In this document: piece by piece, positions 25,124 through 33,577 of the stretch | Layout of the letters: the number at the start of each line of letters is the position of its first letter | Position numbering within the stretch: the first letter of the stretch is position 1 | Source: Lachnospiraceae bacterium | GTDB lineage: Bacteria; Bacillota; Clostridia; Lachnospirales; Lachnospiraceae | Reading direction: 5' to 3' | Length of the DNA: 35,353 nucleotides | Assembly (NCBI GenBank): GCA_017622505.1 | Contig: JAGAQZ010000079.1 | Location: 1-35,353, forward strand | Position numbers and translations under genes: made by a program | The notes under the pieces: generated by a model | The model's database searches: none | The model's input: the letters and a program-made list of their open reading frames with translations, nothing else | Told to the model about the DNA's origin: nothing

Positions 25124-25315
25124 TTAAACTGAAATATCAATGTTCCCGCCGAGATGAGGCTGTACGGAATGCTGCATTGCTACACCGTCAATCATCTGAA
25201 CAAGCTGTGCACCCTGCACTTCGGCAGTATTCATTGCCTTGTCTAAAACAGCCATACCGACTTTGGTTCCGATATTATTCTGTGCCATTGCCATTGATAA
25301 TCCTGCGATATCCAT
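25124..25315 (-). CDS. YjfB-like putative motility protein
   Basis: 63 residues from the ATG at 25315, chosen because AAAGGA precedes it at good spacing; an upstream in-frame TTG would add six residues that include the ribosome binding site. The sequence MDIAGLSMAMAQ, then VGMAVLDKAMNTAE and GAQLVQMIDG, matches the small YjfB family found in motile Firmicutes and labelled a putative motility protein. Its molecular role is unknown. It is convergent with the DJ-1 gene and shares its terminator. Together with the chemotaxis receptor it supports a flagellated lifestyle. Confidence 0.85.
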   Translation of the reverse strand: MDIAGLSMAMAQNNIGTKVGMAVLDKAMNTAEVQGAQLVQMIDGVAMQHSVQPHLGGNIDISV

Positions 25316-25386
25316 AAGCTCACGTCCTTTCAATCCATTCTGTTTCCCTTTGAACTAAAATGGTATTCCCCTAATTCTATGCCTAC

Positions 25387-25415
25387 ATTATAATGCATTT
25401 ATTGGAAAAAAGCAA
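25387..25415 (-). promoter_or_regulatory. Possible promoter of the YjfB-like gene
   Basis: Reading leftwards, TATAAT (25392-25387) is a perfect -10 and TTGCTT (25415-25410) a poor -35, 17 bp apart. No sigma-D (flagellar) type sequence was seen in the gap, so control by the motility sigma factor is not supported by what I can see. Confidence 0.45.
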
Positions 25416-25504
25416 TGGATATCTTTGTTGAAATGAATAGTATGAAGGGATTTGCAGATTGGAATGCGCAAGTTAGAACTCATGGAATGTAAAAAGAATG
25501 AAAT

Positions 25505-25590
25505 GCAAAATGCACCCAAGGGCATTTGCATCCGCTTAAGTGCATTTTGCTTTTTGCACGAAAGAGTCCTATGTAGAACCCTTGGGTGCA
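25505..25590. repeat. Overlapping inverted repeats forming alternative hairpins
   Basis: Pair A: GCAAAATGCAC (25505-25515) with GTGCATTTTGC (25540-25550), followed by five T residues, terminator-like on the plus strand. Pair B: TGCACCCAAGGG (25511-25522) with CCCTTGGGTGCA (25579-25590), a perfect 12-bp match enclosing the whole region. Bases 25511-25515 belong to both, so the two folds exclude each other. Within B, GTGC (25540-25543) can also pair with GCAC (25556-25559). The region lies just downstream of the SASP gene on the minus strand, where fold B may act as its terminator. Confidence 0.65.
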
Positions 25591-25614
25591 TAAAAGGAAG
25601 CTTATTCAGCTATA

Positions 25615-25818
25615 TTACTGCATAGATTCTTCCTGACGCTGGATCATTCTACGAACCATTTCGCCACCGATAGAACCGGCTTCTTTAGAAGTAAGGTCAC
25701 CATTGTAACCTTCCTTTAAGTTGATACCTAATTCGCTTGCAACTTCAGTTTTAAAACGATCTAAAGCTGCTTTGTGTGTTTTAGCTGTTGAGCTTGAATT
25801 GCTATTGTTTTTTGACAT
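25615..25818 (-). CDS. Alpha/beta-type small acid-soluble spore protein (SASP)
   Basis: 67 residues from the ATG at 25818; GGAGG lies about 9 bases before it, and the longer TTG start would contain that ribosome binding site. The family signature is clear: FKTEVASELGI holds the germination protease (GPR) cleavage site, and YNGDLTSKEAGSIGGEMVRRMI is the conserved DNA-binding segment. These proteins coat and protect spore DNA and are degraded at germination. The N-terminus (NNSNSSSTAKTHK) is Ser/Asn-rich and variable as usual. The promoter upstream resembles the forespore sigma-G/F type, and a palindrome lies at the expected 5' end of the message. Confidence 0.95.
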   Translation of the reverse strand: MSKNNSNSSSTAKTHKAALDRFKTEVASELGINLKEGYNGDLTSKEAGSIGGEMVRRMIQRQEESMQ

Positions 25819-25856
25819 AGTGTTTTCCTCCAAATTTTATCTTAGTTTATAGTTTC

Positions 25857-25876
25857 AGATAAGTTATCACTTATCT
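25857..25876 (-). repeat. Palindrome at the expected 5' end of the SASP message
   Basis: AGATAAGT (25857-25864) and ACTTATCT (25869-25876) are perfect 8-bp inverted repeats with a 4-base loop. With the -10 at 25883-25889, transcription should start near 25876, so the mRNA would begin with this hairpin. A 5'-terminal stem of this type can slow RNA decay; an operator is the alternative. Confidence 0.5.
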
Positions 25877-25882
25877 TGATGT

Positions 25883-25911
25883 TAGTATGACCGCAATCAA
25901 ATGAATTATGT
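25883..25911 (-). promoter_or_regulatory. Forespore (sigma-G/sigma-F-like) promoter of the SASP gene
   Basis: Reading leftwards, CATACTA (25889-25883) matches the usual -10 of ssp genes, and ACATA (25911-25907), 17 bp upstream, fits the degenerate -35 (G/A-C/A-ATA). No sigma-A promoter was seen in the same interval. The assignment rests on the spore function of the gene as well as the motif. Confidence 0.5.
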
Positions 25912-25963
25912 TGGAAATTTTTAGCGGTTTCTTTCAATCCGTAGTTGAAACGCAATTTTTTGC

Positions 25964-25992
25964 TTTTCTTTTAAAAATGTTTGTGCTATAAT
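25964..25992 (+). promoter_or_regulatory. Likely promoter of tig (extended -10)
   Basis: TATAAT at 25987-25992 is preceded by TG at 25984-25985, an extended -10 that can work without a good -35; the region 17 bp upstream (TTTTCT, 25964-25969) is weak. A second TATAAT is at 25995-26000. The leader to the ATG at 26078 contains a small CGCAC/GTGCG hairpin (26041-26053) and an AAGGAGG ribosome binding site. Confidence 0.55.
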
Positions 25993-26077
25993 CGTATAAT
26001 GACTGTAAATATGGTCTTTTATCAATTTTAGAAATGGATTCGCACGAGGTGCGATACATATAAGGAGGAAATAAAAA

Positions 26078-27364
26078 ATGAGTTTCACAATCGAAAAATT
26101 AGACAAGAATATGGCAAAGCTTACTATTGAAGTTTCAGTGGAAGATTTTGAAAAAGCAGTAGAAGTAGCATATCAGAAGAACAAAGGTAAAATCGAGGTG
26201 CCCGGATTCCGTAAGGGTAAGGTGCCCCGTAAGATGATCGAGCAGATGTACGGTAAGGAAGTATTCTTCGAAGATGCTGCAAACGAAGTAATTCCCGAAG
26301 CATACGAGAAAGCATATGACGAGTGTGAAGAAGAAATCGTATCTGCACCCAAGATTGAAGTAACACAGATCGAAGCAGGCAAGCCTTTTATCTTCACAGC
26401 AGAAGTTGCATTAAAGCCTGAAGTGAAATTAGGTAAGTACAAAGGAATCAAGGTTGACAAGGTTGCCGTAGAAGTGACTGAAGAAGAAGTAAACGAAGCA
26501 ATCGAAACTGAAAGAAAGAACAGCGCAAGAACAGTATCTGTAGAAGACAGACCTATCAAGGACGGCGATACAACAGTAATCGACTTCGAAGGATTTGTTG
26601 ACGGTGTTGCTTTTGAAGGCGGCAAGGGTGAAAACTATCCTTTGACTATCGGTTCACACTCTTTCATTGATACTTTTGAAGAACAGTTAATCGGTAAGTC
26701 AATCAATGACGAAGTAGAAGTAAACGTTACTTTCCCCGAAGATTACCATGCAGAAGAATTAAAGGGCAAGCCCGCATTATTTAAAGTTACAATTAAAGAA
26801 ATTAAAGAAAATCAGTTACCTGAACTTGATGATGAATTCGCAGAAGAAGTAAGTGCATACGATACATTTGCAGAGTACAAGGAAAGCGTTAAGAAGAATC
26901 TCGAAGAAAAGAAAGAAGCTGACGCTAAGAACGCGAAAGAAGAAGCTGTTGTAGAGGCAATTATTGCAGACGCTGAAATGGAAATTCCTGAAGCTATGAT
27001 TGCTACACAGCAGAGACAGATGGTAGATGAATTTGCACAGAGACTTGCTATGCAGGGGCTTAGCATGGAACAGTACAGCCAGTTTACAGGTATGACAGCT
27101 GCAGCTATGATGGAACAGGTAAAACCTCAGGCTGAAAAGAGAATTCAGTCAAGACTTGTATTGGAAGCTGTTGTAGAAGCTGAAAAGATCGAAGTAAGTG
27201 ATGCAGAATACGAAGAAGAACTTGCTAACATGGCGGAAGCTTACAAGATGGAAGTTGAGCAGATTAAGGAAATCATGGACGACGAAAGAGCAGTTGAAAT
27301 GAAGAAGGATATGGCTATCCAGAAGGCTGTTGAATTCGTTGTAGCTAACGCAAAAGAAAAATAA
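26078..27364 (+). CDS. tig: Trigger factor (ribosome-bound chaperone, peptidyl-prolyl isomerase)
   Basis: 428 residues, the normal length. The N-terminal ribosome-binding domain carries the GFRKGKVPRKMIEQMYG signature (about residues 43-59) that docks on ribosomal protein L23. The FKBP-type isomerase domain lies at about 150-245 (IKDGDTTVIDFEGFVDG; NYPLTIGSHSFIDTFEEQLIG). The C-terminal chaperone arms are helical and Glu/Lys-rich (about 250-428). It folds nascent chains at the exit tunnel. The gene heads the conserved tig-clpP-clpX order, 47 bases before clpP. Confidence 0.97.
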   Translation: MSFTIEKLDKNMAKLTIEVSVEDFEKAVEVAYQKNKGKIEVPGFRKGKVPRKMIEQMYGKEVFFEDAANEVIPEAYEKAYDECEEEIVSAPKIEVTQIEAGKPFIFTAEVALKPEVKLGKYKGIKVDKVAVEVTEEEVNEAIETERKNSARTVSVEDRPIKDGDTTVIDFEGFVDGVAFEGGKGENYPLTIGSHSFIDTFEEQLIGKSINDEVEVNVTFPEDYHAEELKGKPALFKVTIKEIKENQLPELDDEFAEEVSAYDTFAEYKESVKKNLEEKKEADAKNAKEEAVVEAIIADAEMEIPEAMIATQQRQMVDEFAQRLAMQGLSMEQYSQFTGMTAAAMMEQVKPQAEKRIQSRLVLEAVVEAEKIEVSDAEYEEELANMAEAYKMEVEQIKEIMDDERAVEMKKDMAIQKAVEFVVANAKEK

Positions 27365-27411
27365 TTCAGTGAAGTAACTGAGAATGAAATCTAGAAACAG
27401 GAGGAATTCAA

Positions 27412-28011
27412 ATGAGCTTAGTACCTTACGTCATTGAACAGACAGGCCGTGGAGAAAGATCCTATGATATTTATTCCAGACTTTTAAAAGATCGTATTAT
27501 CTTCCTTGGGGAAGAAGTAAATGAAGTAACCGCAGGACTTGTGGTTGCACAGTTATTGTTTTTGGAAGCGGAAGATCCGGACAAGGATATCCAGCTTTAT
27601 ATTAACAGCCCCGGTGGTTCGGTAACTGCAGGATGGGCAATTTATGATACTATGCAGTACATCAAATGTGATGTTTCCACAATTTGTATCGGTATGGCAG
27701 CATCTATGGGAGCATTCTTGCTTGCCGGCGGAACCAAAGGCAAGAGATATGCGCTTCCCAATGCTGAAATTATGATTCATCAGCCACTTGGCGGTGCGCA
27801 GGGCCAGGCTACCGAAATTGAAATTGCGGCAAAGCATATTTTACAGACAAAAGAGCGTTTGAATAAAATTCTTGCGGCAAACACAGGCCAGCCTTTAGAG
27901 GTGGTTGCGGCCGACACAGAGCGCGATAATTGGAAAACTGCAGAAGAAGCAAAAGAATACGGATTGATTGACTGTGTTATTACTTCACGTAGTGAACAGG
28001 AAGAAAAGTAA
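27412..28011 (+). CDS. clpP: ATP-dependent Clp protease proteolytic subunit ClpP
   Basis: 199 residues. The serine-protease triad is visible and even keeps the usual numbering: Ser98 in GMAASMGAF, His123 in MIHQPLGG and Asp172 in ERDNW. The N-terminus [16 protein letters not shown] is the standard processing region, and [16 protein letters not shown] is the conserved oxyanion/handle segment. Fourteen subunits form the barrel that degrades proteins fed by ClpX or ClpC. CAGGAGGAA lies before the ATG. It is followed by clpX after 24 bases, an order usual in many Clostridia. Confidence 0.98.
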   Translation: MSLVPYVIEQTGRGERSYDIYSRLLKDRIIFLGEEVNEVTAGLVVAQLLFLEAEDPDKDIQLYINSPGGSVTAGWAIYDTMQYIKCDVSTICIGMAASMGAFLLAGGTKGKRYALPNAEIMIHQPLGGAQGQATEIEIAAKHILQTKERLNKILAANTGQPLEVVAADTERDNWKTAEEAKEYGLIDCVITSRSEQEEK

Positions 28012-28035
28012 ATCTTTTAAATTTGGAGGCTTAGA

Positions 28036-29313
28036 ATGGCAGGAAAGCGTTCGGACGATAAAATTAAATGTTCTTTCTGTGGGAAAACTCAAGAACAGGT
28101 TCGTAAAATGGTTGCAGGTCCTTCCGGCATTTACATTTGTGATGAATGTGTGGAAATTTGCAACGATATCGTAACAGAAGAATTGGAAGAATTCGAATAC
28201 GATGCTGCGGATTTTGATTTTAATTTATTAAAACCAATTGAGATTAAGAATTTCCTCGATGATTATGTAATCGGCCAGGAAGAGGCTAAGAAGGTTCTTT
28301 CTGTTGCGGTATATAATCATTATAAGAGAATTATGGCACCCAAGGATTTGGGCGTTGAATTGCAGAAGAGCAACATTATTATGATAGGACCTACCGGTTC
28401 CGGTAAGACTTATCTGGCACAGACATTGGCCAAAATCATTAATGTACCGTTTGCAATTGCAGATGCAACTACATTGACAGAGGCCGGCTACGTAGGTGAA
28501 GACGTCGAGAATATTCTGTTGAAGTTGATTCAGGCGGCAGATTATGAAGTGGAGCGTGCGCAATACGGTATTGTTTATATCGATGAAATCGATAAAATTA
28601 CCAAGAAGAGTGAAAACGTATCCATTACAAGAGACGTATCCGGTGAAGGTGTGCAGCAGGCACTTCTCAAAATTATTGAGGGTACTGTTGCGTCTGTTCC
28701 CCCTCAGGGCGGAAGAAAGCACCCTCATCAGGAATTAATTCAGATTGATACCAGCAATATTTTATTTATTTGCGGTGGCGCATTTGATGGTTTGGATAAA
28801 ATTGTGGAGAAGAGATTGAACCGTAAATCCATCGGTTTTAATTCTACCATCAGCGAGAATACTGATAAGTCACTGAGTGAACTTCTCAAAGAAGTAACGC
28901 CTCAGGACCTTGTAAAATTCGGTTTAATTCCGGAGTTTATTGGCCGTGTGCCCATCAATGTTTCTTTGGAAGGATTAGATGAGGAAGCATTGGTGCGTAT
29001 TATGACGGAACCGAAGAATGCATTGGTGAAGCAGTATAAAGCGTTGTTCGAATTAGACAATGTACAGTTAGAGTTTGAAGAAGAGGCAATTCGTGAAATT
29101 GCAAAAGAAGCGCATGAGCGTAAAACCGGTGCGAGAGGACTTCGTTCTATTATGGAAAAAACGATGATGGATTTGATGTTCCGTATTCCTTCCGACGAGA
29201 CTATGACAGAGTGTATTGTAACCAAAGAAGCAGTTCTTGGTGAAAGTGCACCGATTGAGAAACATATTGAATTGGAAGAACCGAAGAAAAAAACAACCAG
29301 AAAAAGAGCTTAA
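28036..29313 (+). CDS. clpX: ATP-dependent Clp protease ATP-binding subunit ClpX
   Basis: 425 residues. The N-terminal zinc-binding domain has four cysteines (CSFCGK and CDECVEIC; about residues 13-40) for substrate and adaptor recognition. The AAA+ part follows with Walker A GPTGSGKT (about residue 117), pore loop GYVGEDVE, Walker [10 protein letters not shown] and the ClpP-docking IGF loop in RKSIGFNS. The C-terminal subdomain contains the sensor-2 Arg in [13 protein letters not shown]. It unfolds substrates and threads them into ClpP, whose gene is immediately upstream. It is followed by a strong terminator and the hairpin element before lon. Confidence 0.98.
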   Translation: MAGKRSDDKIKCSFCGKTQEQVRKMVAGPSGIYICDECVEICNDIVTEELEEFEYDAADFDFNLLKPIEIKNFLDDYVIGQEEAKKVLSVAVYNHYKRIMAPKDLGVELQKSNIIMIGPTGSGKTYLAQTLAKIINVPFAIADATTLTEAGYVGEDVENILLKLIQAADYEVERAQYGIVYIDEIDKITKKSENVSITRDVSGEGVQQALLKIIEGTVASVPPQGGRKHPHQELIQIDTSNILFICGGAFDGLDKIVEKRLNRKSIGFNSTISENTDKSLSELLKEVTPQDLVKFGLIPEFIGRVPINVSLEGLDEEALVRIMTEPKNALVKQYKALFELDNVQLEFEEEAIREIAKEAHERKTGARGLRSIMEKTMMDLMFRIPSDETMTECIVTKEAVLGESAPIEKHIELEEPKKKTTRKRA

Positions 29314-29318
29314 GGGAA

Positions 29319-29345
29319 ACGCCGCCATTCTTGGCGGCGTTTTTT
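29319..29345 (+). terminator. Rho-independent terminator after clpX
   Basis: Perfect 8-bp GC-rich stem ACGCCGCC (29319-29326) and GGCGGCGT (29333-29340), loop ATTCTT, then a T-run to 29345. Its right half, GGCGGCGTTTTTT (29333-29345), recurs exactly at 29521-29533 just before lon. Confidence 0.93.
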
Positions 29346-29353
29346 AGAGTGAG

Positions 29354-29492
29354 GGGATAAGGAAAAGATAATTCACGTCAGGCACGCTTTCGCTGCTTGA
29401 CACACGTAGCGGTACATAAGGTTCTAAAAGACAGAACCCAAGTACCGACGGCGTCAAAAGCACCTTCCTTTGAATTATTTTTTCCTCATCCC
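29354..29492 (+). repeat. Long imperfect palindrome, copy 2 of a hairpin repeat family
   Basis: Outer arms 29354-29374 and 29472-29492 match at 19 of 21 positions (GGGATAAGGAAAAG against GGGATGAGGAAAAA on the other strand). Inner stems are CGGTAC (29410-29415) with GTACCG (29442-29447) and, at the tip, GGTTCT (29420-29425) with AGAACC (29433-29438). The left arm carries an extra CGCTTTCGCT. This and AAGTACCGACG in the right arm correspond in position and orientation to CGCTCTCGCT and AAGTGCCGACG in the element at 4662-4818. It has no coding signs; an open frame of lon extends back through it by chance. Confidence 0.75.
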
Positions 29493-29537
29493 ATCAATGA
29501 CAAAGACGAATGCGAAGAAGGGCGGCGTTTTTTGATT

Positions 29538-31949
29538 ATGAATGATATTAATAAAAAAAATGATATAAATAATGTAAGTAGTATGCAATCTGTTGAGTTG
29601 ACAGATTGGATGCCGGCGATTCCGTTACGTAAGATGACGGTTTTGCCGGGAATGATGGCACATATTGATTTGAACAGAAAGAAGTCTATTACTGCGCTTG
29701 AGAGAGCAACCAAAGGCGGCAACAGACTGTTTTTGGTGTCTCAGAAGCATGTGGATACGGAAGAACCGGTAAAAGATGATTTATATGAAATGGGATGCAT
29801 CGCCAGTGTGAAGCAGGTATTGACCCTTCCGAATAAAGTCATTCGTGTTTTGGTTCAGGGTGAGTCAAGAGGACGTCTTTTATCTGTTGATGATGAGCAG
29901 GAGAAATATTTACTGGCTGAAGTAGAAGTACAGTTTTTGCAGAGAGGACTTTGGGAAAGCGCTGAAGAGGAGGCACGTGTGCGGATCCTGAAAGAGTGTA
30001 TGCAGGAGTACCTTCTATATCAGCCAAATGTTCCGAAGATTGTACCAATTACGTTGGCAGAGTCCTTTAACCTTTCGGAATTGATTCAGGTATGTATCAA
30101 TCACTTGCCTTTTGAACATCAGATTCGTCAGGAATTCTTGGAGAATTACGAAGAAGAAGTGCTGTTCAAAGTTGTGTTGGAGAAATTGACTAATGAAGTC
30201 GATGTGTTACGCATACGTCAGGACTTAAGCGGTAAACTGAAACAGCAAGTCAATAAGCATCAGAAAGATTATATGCTTCGTGAACAGATGAATATGATTA
30301 GAAAAGAATTGGGCGAAGATGATAGTATTTCGGATGCGGACAGTTTTGCGGAAAGTTTAAAGAGCTTGGATGCTGACGATGCGGTCAAAGAAAAGATTCA
30401 AAAGGAAATTAATCGTTTTAAGAGTTTAAACGGAAGCAGTTCTGAGAGTGCGGTTCAAAGAGCGTACATTGAAACGCTTTTGGAATTGCCTTGGAATAAA
30501 TCTTCGAAAGACAATGCTGACATTCATCGTGCGGAAAAGATTTTAAACCGTGACCACTATGGTCTGACTCAGGTGAAGGAGCGAATTCTTGAGTTTCTTG
30601 CGGTGCGAACATTGACCAGTGAAGGTGAAAGTCCTATTGTATGTTTGGTAGGACCGCCGGGAACCGGTAAGACTTCAATTGCCCGTTCGGTAGCGGAGTC
30701 TTTGAAGAAGGAATATGTAAGAATTTGTTTGGGTGGTGTCCGCGATGAGGCTGAAATCCGCGGTCACAGAAGGACCTACGTAGGTGCTATGCCCGGTCGA
30801 ATTGCTACTGCATTGAAGAATGCGGGTGTGAATAATCCGTTGATTCTTTTGGATGAAATTGATAAGTTAAGCAATGATTACAAAGGCGATCCGTCTTCCG
30901 CATTGCTGGAGGTGTTGGATTCTAAACAAAATCAGGCTTTTAGGGATCATTACGTAGAAATTCCTTTGGATTTGTCCAAAGTGTTATTCCTTGCAACGGC
31001 TAACTCTGTATCGGATATTCCAAGACCTTTACTTGACCGTATGGAAATCATTGAATTAAGTAGTTATACCGTCCAGGAGAAGTTCCATATTGCCAAAGAG
31101 CATTTGTGGGGGCGTGCCTTAAAGAATAACGGTTTGACAAGAAAGAATTTAAGCATCACCCCTCAGGGATTGACTGATTTGATTCTTTTGTATACAAGAG
31201 AAGCCGGCGTCCGTGAGTTAGAGCGTAAAATCGGTGAACTTTGCCGTAAGGTGGCCAAAATGATTGTAAAAGGCGAGAAGACCAGCGTTCGTATTACGGA
31301 TAAAAATCTGGAAGAATTTCTTGGTAAGCCTAAATTCCGTCCGGATGAAAAGAATGAAAAAGACGAAATTGGTATTGTACGCGGACTTGCATGGACCGCA
31401 GTAGGTGGAGATACATTACAGATTGAAGTTAATATTATGCCGGGAAAAGGTGTTGTAGAACTGACCGGCCGTTTAGGTGATGTTATGAAAGAGTCTGCGG
31501 CTACGGGTATCAGTTATATCCGTTCCGTTGCCGATGATTATAAAATTAATTCTGACTTTTTTAAGAAGAAAGATATCCATATTCATATTCCGGAAGGAGC
31601 AGTGCCTAAGGACGGACCTTCCGCCGGAATTACTATGGCAACAGCTGTATTATCAGCAATCACCGAAATTCCGGTATATGCAAATCTTGCCATGACCGGG
31701 GAAATTACTTTGCGTGGTCGTGTTCTTCCCATCGGTGGGGTGAAAGAGAAGATTCTTGCGGCGAAAACCGCGGGCATTACCAAAGTGATTGTTCCGAAGG
31801 AAAACGAACGTGATGTGGTAAGATTGGAAGCAGAAATCACGGAAGGTATGGAAGTGGTTTATGCAGAAACCATGGAAGATGTATTGAAAACAGCTTTTAC
31901 GAAGAGCGTGGAGAAAGGAAAGAAGACAGGTGAAAATAAAAAGCGTTAA
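29538..31949 (+). CDS. lon: ATP-dependent Lon protease
   Basis: About 803 residues from the ATG at 29538. The open frame reaches back to 29397, but that extension is translated from the palindromic repeat and has no Lon similarity, whereas the Lon substrate-binding domain begins near [13 protein letters not shown]. The ribosome binding site (AGAAGGG) is rather far from this ATG; the ATG at 29584 is an alternative. The AAA+ module has Walker A GPPGTGKT (about residue 372) and Walker [10 protein letters not shown]. The C-terminal protease domain has the Ser-Lys dyad: Ser in DGPSAG (about 694) and Lys in [11 protein letters not shown] (about 736). It degrades damaged and regulatory proteins. The stop overlaps yihA by 20 bases, so the two are co-translated. 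Confidence 0.96.
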   Translation: MNDINKKNDINNVSSMQSVELTDWMPAIPLRKMTVLPGMMAHIDLNRKKSITALERATKGGNRLFLVSQKHVDTEEPVKDDLYEMGCIASVKQVLTLPNKVIRVLVQGESRGRLLSVDDEQEKYLLAEVEVQFLQRGLWESAEEEARVRILKECMQEYLLYQPNVPKIVPITLAESFNLSELIQVCINHLPFEHQIRQEFLENYEEEVLFKVVLEKLTNEVDVLRIRQDLSGKLKQQVNKHQKDYMLREQMNMIRKELGEDDSISDADSFAESLKSLDADDAVKEKIQKEINRFKSLNGSSSESAVQRAYIETLLELPWNKSSKDNADIHRAEKILNRDHYGLTQVKERILEFLAVRTLTSEGESPIVCLVGPPGTGKTSIARSVAESLKKEYVRICLGGVRDEAEIRGHRRTYVGAMPGRIATALKNAGVNNPLILLDEIDKLSNDYKGDPSSALLEVLDSKQNQAFRDHYVEIPLDLSKVLFLATANSVSDIPRPLLDRMEIIELSSYTVQEKFHIAKEHLWGRALKNNGLTRKNLSITPQGLTDLILLYTREAGVRELERKIGELCRKVAKMIVKGEKTSVRITDKNLEEFLGKPKFRPDEKNEKDEIGIVRGLAWTAVGGDTLQIEVNIMPGKGVVELTGRLGDVMKESAATGISYIRSVADDYKINSDFFKKKDIHIHIPEGAVPKDGPSAGITMATAVLSAITEIPVYANLAMTGEITLRGRVLPIGGVKEKILAAKTAGITKVIVPKENERDVVRLEAEITEGMEVVYAETMEDVLKTAFTKSVEKGKKTGENKKR

Positions 31950-32589
31950 TTTGGAAACAGTCATTGGTATTACAAGTAAACTGCCGGAAAATACCCTGCC
32001 AGAATTTGCTTTCGCAGGTAAAAGTAATGTAGGAAAATCGTCTTTGATTAATGCGATTATGAATCGTAAGTCCTATGCGAGAACCAGTTCTCAGCCCGGT
32101 AAAACCCAGACGATTAACTTTTATAATATTAATGAAGAGTTTTATCTTGTTGACCTGCCCGGTTACGGATATGCCAAGGCTTCCCAGGAGACCAAGGCCA
32201 AGTGGGGCAAGATGATCGAGAAGTATCTTCGTCGTTCCGAGCAGTTGAAGGCAGTATTTCTTTTAATTGATATCCGTCATGATCCGTCGGCTAACGACCG
32301 CGATATGTATGAGTGGATCGTGCACAATGGTTTTGAGCCGATTATTATTGCAACGAAGTCTGATAAAATCAGTCGCGGCCAGATTGATAAGCACTTGAAA
32401 GCAATTCGTACGGGCCTTAAAACCAGACCGGGTACCATTATGATTCCTTTTTCGTCCTTAAATAAAAATGGTTTGGATAAGGTGTATGAAGTGCTGGACG
32501 GATATTTGAATCCGGCAACGTCAGAGACCGCAGAGAACGATTCGCAAGACGAAAGCGTATCGAAAGAAACATTGAATACAGAAGAGTAA
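31930..32589 (+). CDS. yihA: Ribosome-assembly GTPase YihA/YsxC (EngB)
   Basis: 219 residues from a GTG start inside the end of lon, with AAAGGAAAG well placed upstream. GTPase motifs in order: G1 AGKSNVGKSS (about 29-38), G2 around TSSQPGKTQT, G3 DLPGYGYAK, G4 TKSD and G5 FSSL. EngB-family GTPases help assemble the large ribosomal subunit and are essential in many Firmicutes. The last ~25 residues (SETAENDSQDESVSKE) are an acidic, non-conserved tail. Lying directly after lon is typical for this group of bacteria. Confidence 0.96.
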   Translation: MKIKSVNLETVIGITSKLPENTLPEFAFAGKSNVGKSSLINAIMNRKSYARTSSQPGKTQTINFYNINEEFYLVDLPGYGYAKASQETKAKWGKMIEKYLRRSEQLKAVFLLIDIRHDPSANDRDMYEWIVHNGFEPIIIATKSDKISRGQIDKHLKAIRTGLKTRPGTIMIPFSSLNKNGLDKVYEVLDGYLNPATSETAENDSQDESVSKETLNTEE

Positions 32590-32635
32590 TATTCAAGAAA
32601 AGTTGGTTAGAGATAACACAGAAAGAATATGGAAT

Positions 32636-33436
32636 ATGAAAAACTATAAAATCACAATTCAATATGAAGGTACCCGTTTTCAAGGTTGGCAACGTCAGAC
32701 TTCTACAGACAATACCATTCAGGGAAAAATCGAAGCGATTTTATCCAAGATGTGCGGAGACCCTGTGGAGATAAACGGTGCAGGGCGCACCGATGCCGGC
32801 GTACATTCCAAAGGGCAGGTGGCAAATTTTAAAATCCATACGGATAAAAGTGCCGGTGAAATTATGGCCTATTTGAATCTGTATTTACCTGAAGATATTG
32901 CTGTTGTGTCAATTGAAGAGGTAAGCGACCGTTTCCATGCAAGACTGAATGCCAAAGGCAAGCATTATCAGTACCGTTTGCGTACGGCCGAAACATCCGA
33001 TGTGTTTAGTCGGAGATATGTGTGCCCCTATGTAGAAATCCCCAATGTGGGAGTGGCTGATAAAGCACAGGCAGAAGGGTTAAAATGCGTAAATAAAAAG
33101 TCCTTGCTTGATGTGAATGCAATGAAAGAAGCGGCAAAACTTCTTGGCGGAAAGCATGATTTCAAGGCTTTTTCTTCAAATCACAGAACCAAGAAGTCTA
33201 CGGTACGAACCATAGATATTCAGATTACAGAAACGCCGGAAGAAATTGTATTTGATTATACAGGGGACGGATTCCTTTATCATATGGTAAGAATTCTGAC
33301 CGGGACTTTGATTGAGGTGGGTGAAGGAAAACGCACACCGCAGAGTATGGAGGATATTTTAAAAAGTGAAGAACGCGCCAATGCAGGTGTTTTGGTGCCG
33401 GCCAAGGGCTTGACCTTGGTTGAGGTGTATTACTAA
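32636..33436 (+). CDS. truA: tRNA pseudouridine(38-40) synthase TruA
   Basis: 266 residues from the ATG at 32636; the upstream in-frame TTG at 32603 adds 11 residues without family similarity. The start MKNYKITIQYEGTRFQGWQRQ is standard for TruA. The catalytic Asp (about 53) is in GAGRTDAGVHS, and KAFSSNHR and GDGFLYHMVRILTGTL are later family motifs. It isomerises uridines 38-40 of the tRNA anticodon arm. A roughly 15-residue stretch (GVADKAQAEGLKCVNKKS) near the middle looks like a variable insertion. The ribosome binding site is weak (GAAAG). A perfect 16-bp terminator follows. Confidence 0.95.
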   Translation: MKNYKITIQYEGTRFQGWQRQTSTDNTIQGKIEAILSKMCGDPVEINGAGRTDAGVHSKGQVANFKIHTDKSAGEIMAYLNLYLPEDIAVVSIEEVSDRFHARLNAKGKHYQYRLRTAETSDVFSRRYVCPYVEIPNVGVADKAQAEGLKCVNKKSLLDVNAMKEAAKLLGGKHDFKAFSSNHRTKKSTVRTIDIQITETPEEIVFDYTGDGFLYHMVRILTGTLIEVGEGKRTPQSMEDILKSEERANAGVLVPAKGLTLVEVYY

Positions 33437-33446
33437 GAAAATTAAG

Positions 33447-33498
33447 AAAGTGAAAATAAGCATAATATAAACTAAAGATGTGCTTATTTTCACTTTTT
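33447..33498 (+). terminator. Rho-independent terminator of the lon-yihA-truA unit
   Basis: A 16-bp perfect stem: AAAGTGAAAATAAGCA (33447-33462) pairs with TGCTTATTTTCACTTT (33481-33496), loop of 18 bases, T-run to 33498. It lies 10 bases after the truA stop. Confidence 0.9.
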
Positions 33499-33525
33499 AT
33501 TTTATAAATTATCGCAAACCCAAGT

Positions 33526-33565
33526 CGTGCAGCATACTTTAAAAGTATGATTGCACGATTTTTTT
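33526..33565 (+). terminator. Second hairpin with T-run, directly before dpaA
   Basis: CGTGCA (33526-33531) and CATACTTT (33533-33540) pair with AAAAGTATG (33541-33549) and TGCACG (33552-33557), with small bulges, followed by a T-run at 33559-33565. It is 13 bases before the dpaA start codon, so it would stop read-through from truA. Its left arm contains CATACTTTA (33533-33541), which fits the sigma-K -10 pattern CATAnnnTA; a start from there (about 33548) would omit the hairpin. The matching -35 is not convincing. Confidence 0.65.
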
Positions 33566-33577
33566 ATGGAGGCAACG

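Noticed and set aside
29397-29537. N-terminal extension of Lon
   Set aside because: The open frame continues upstream, but this part is the right portion of the palindromic repeat and has no Lon similarity; the substrate-binding domain begins after 29538.
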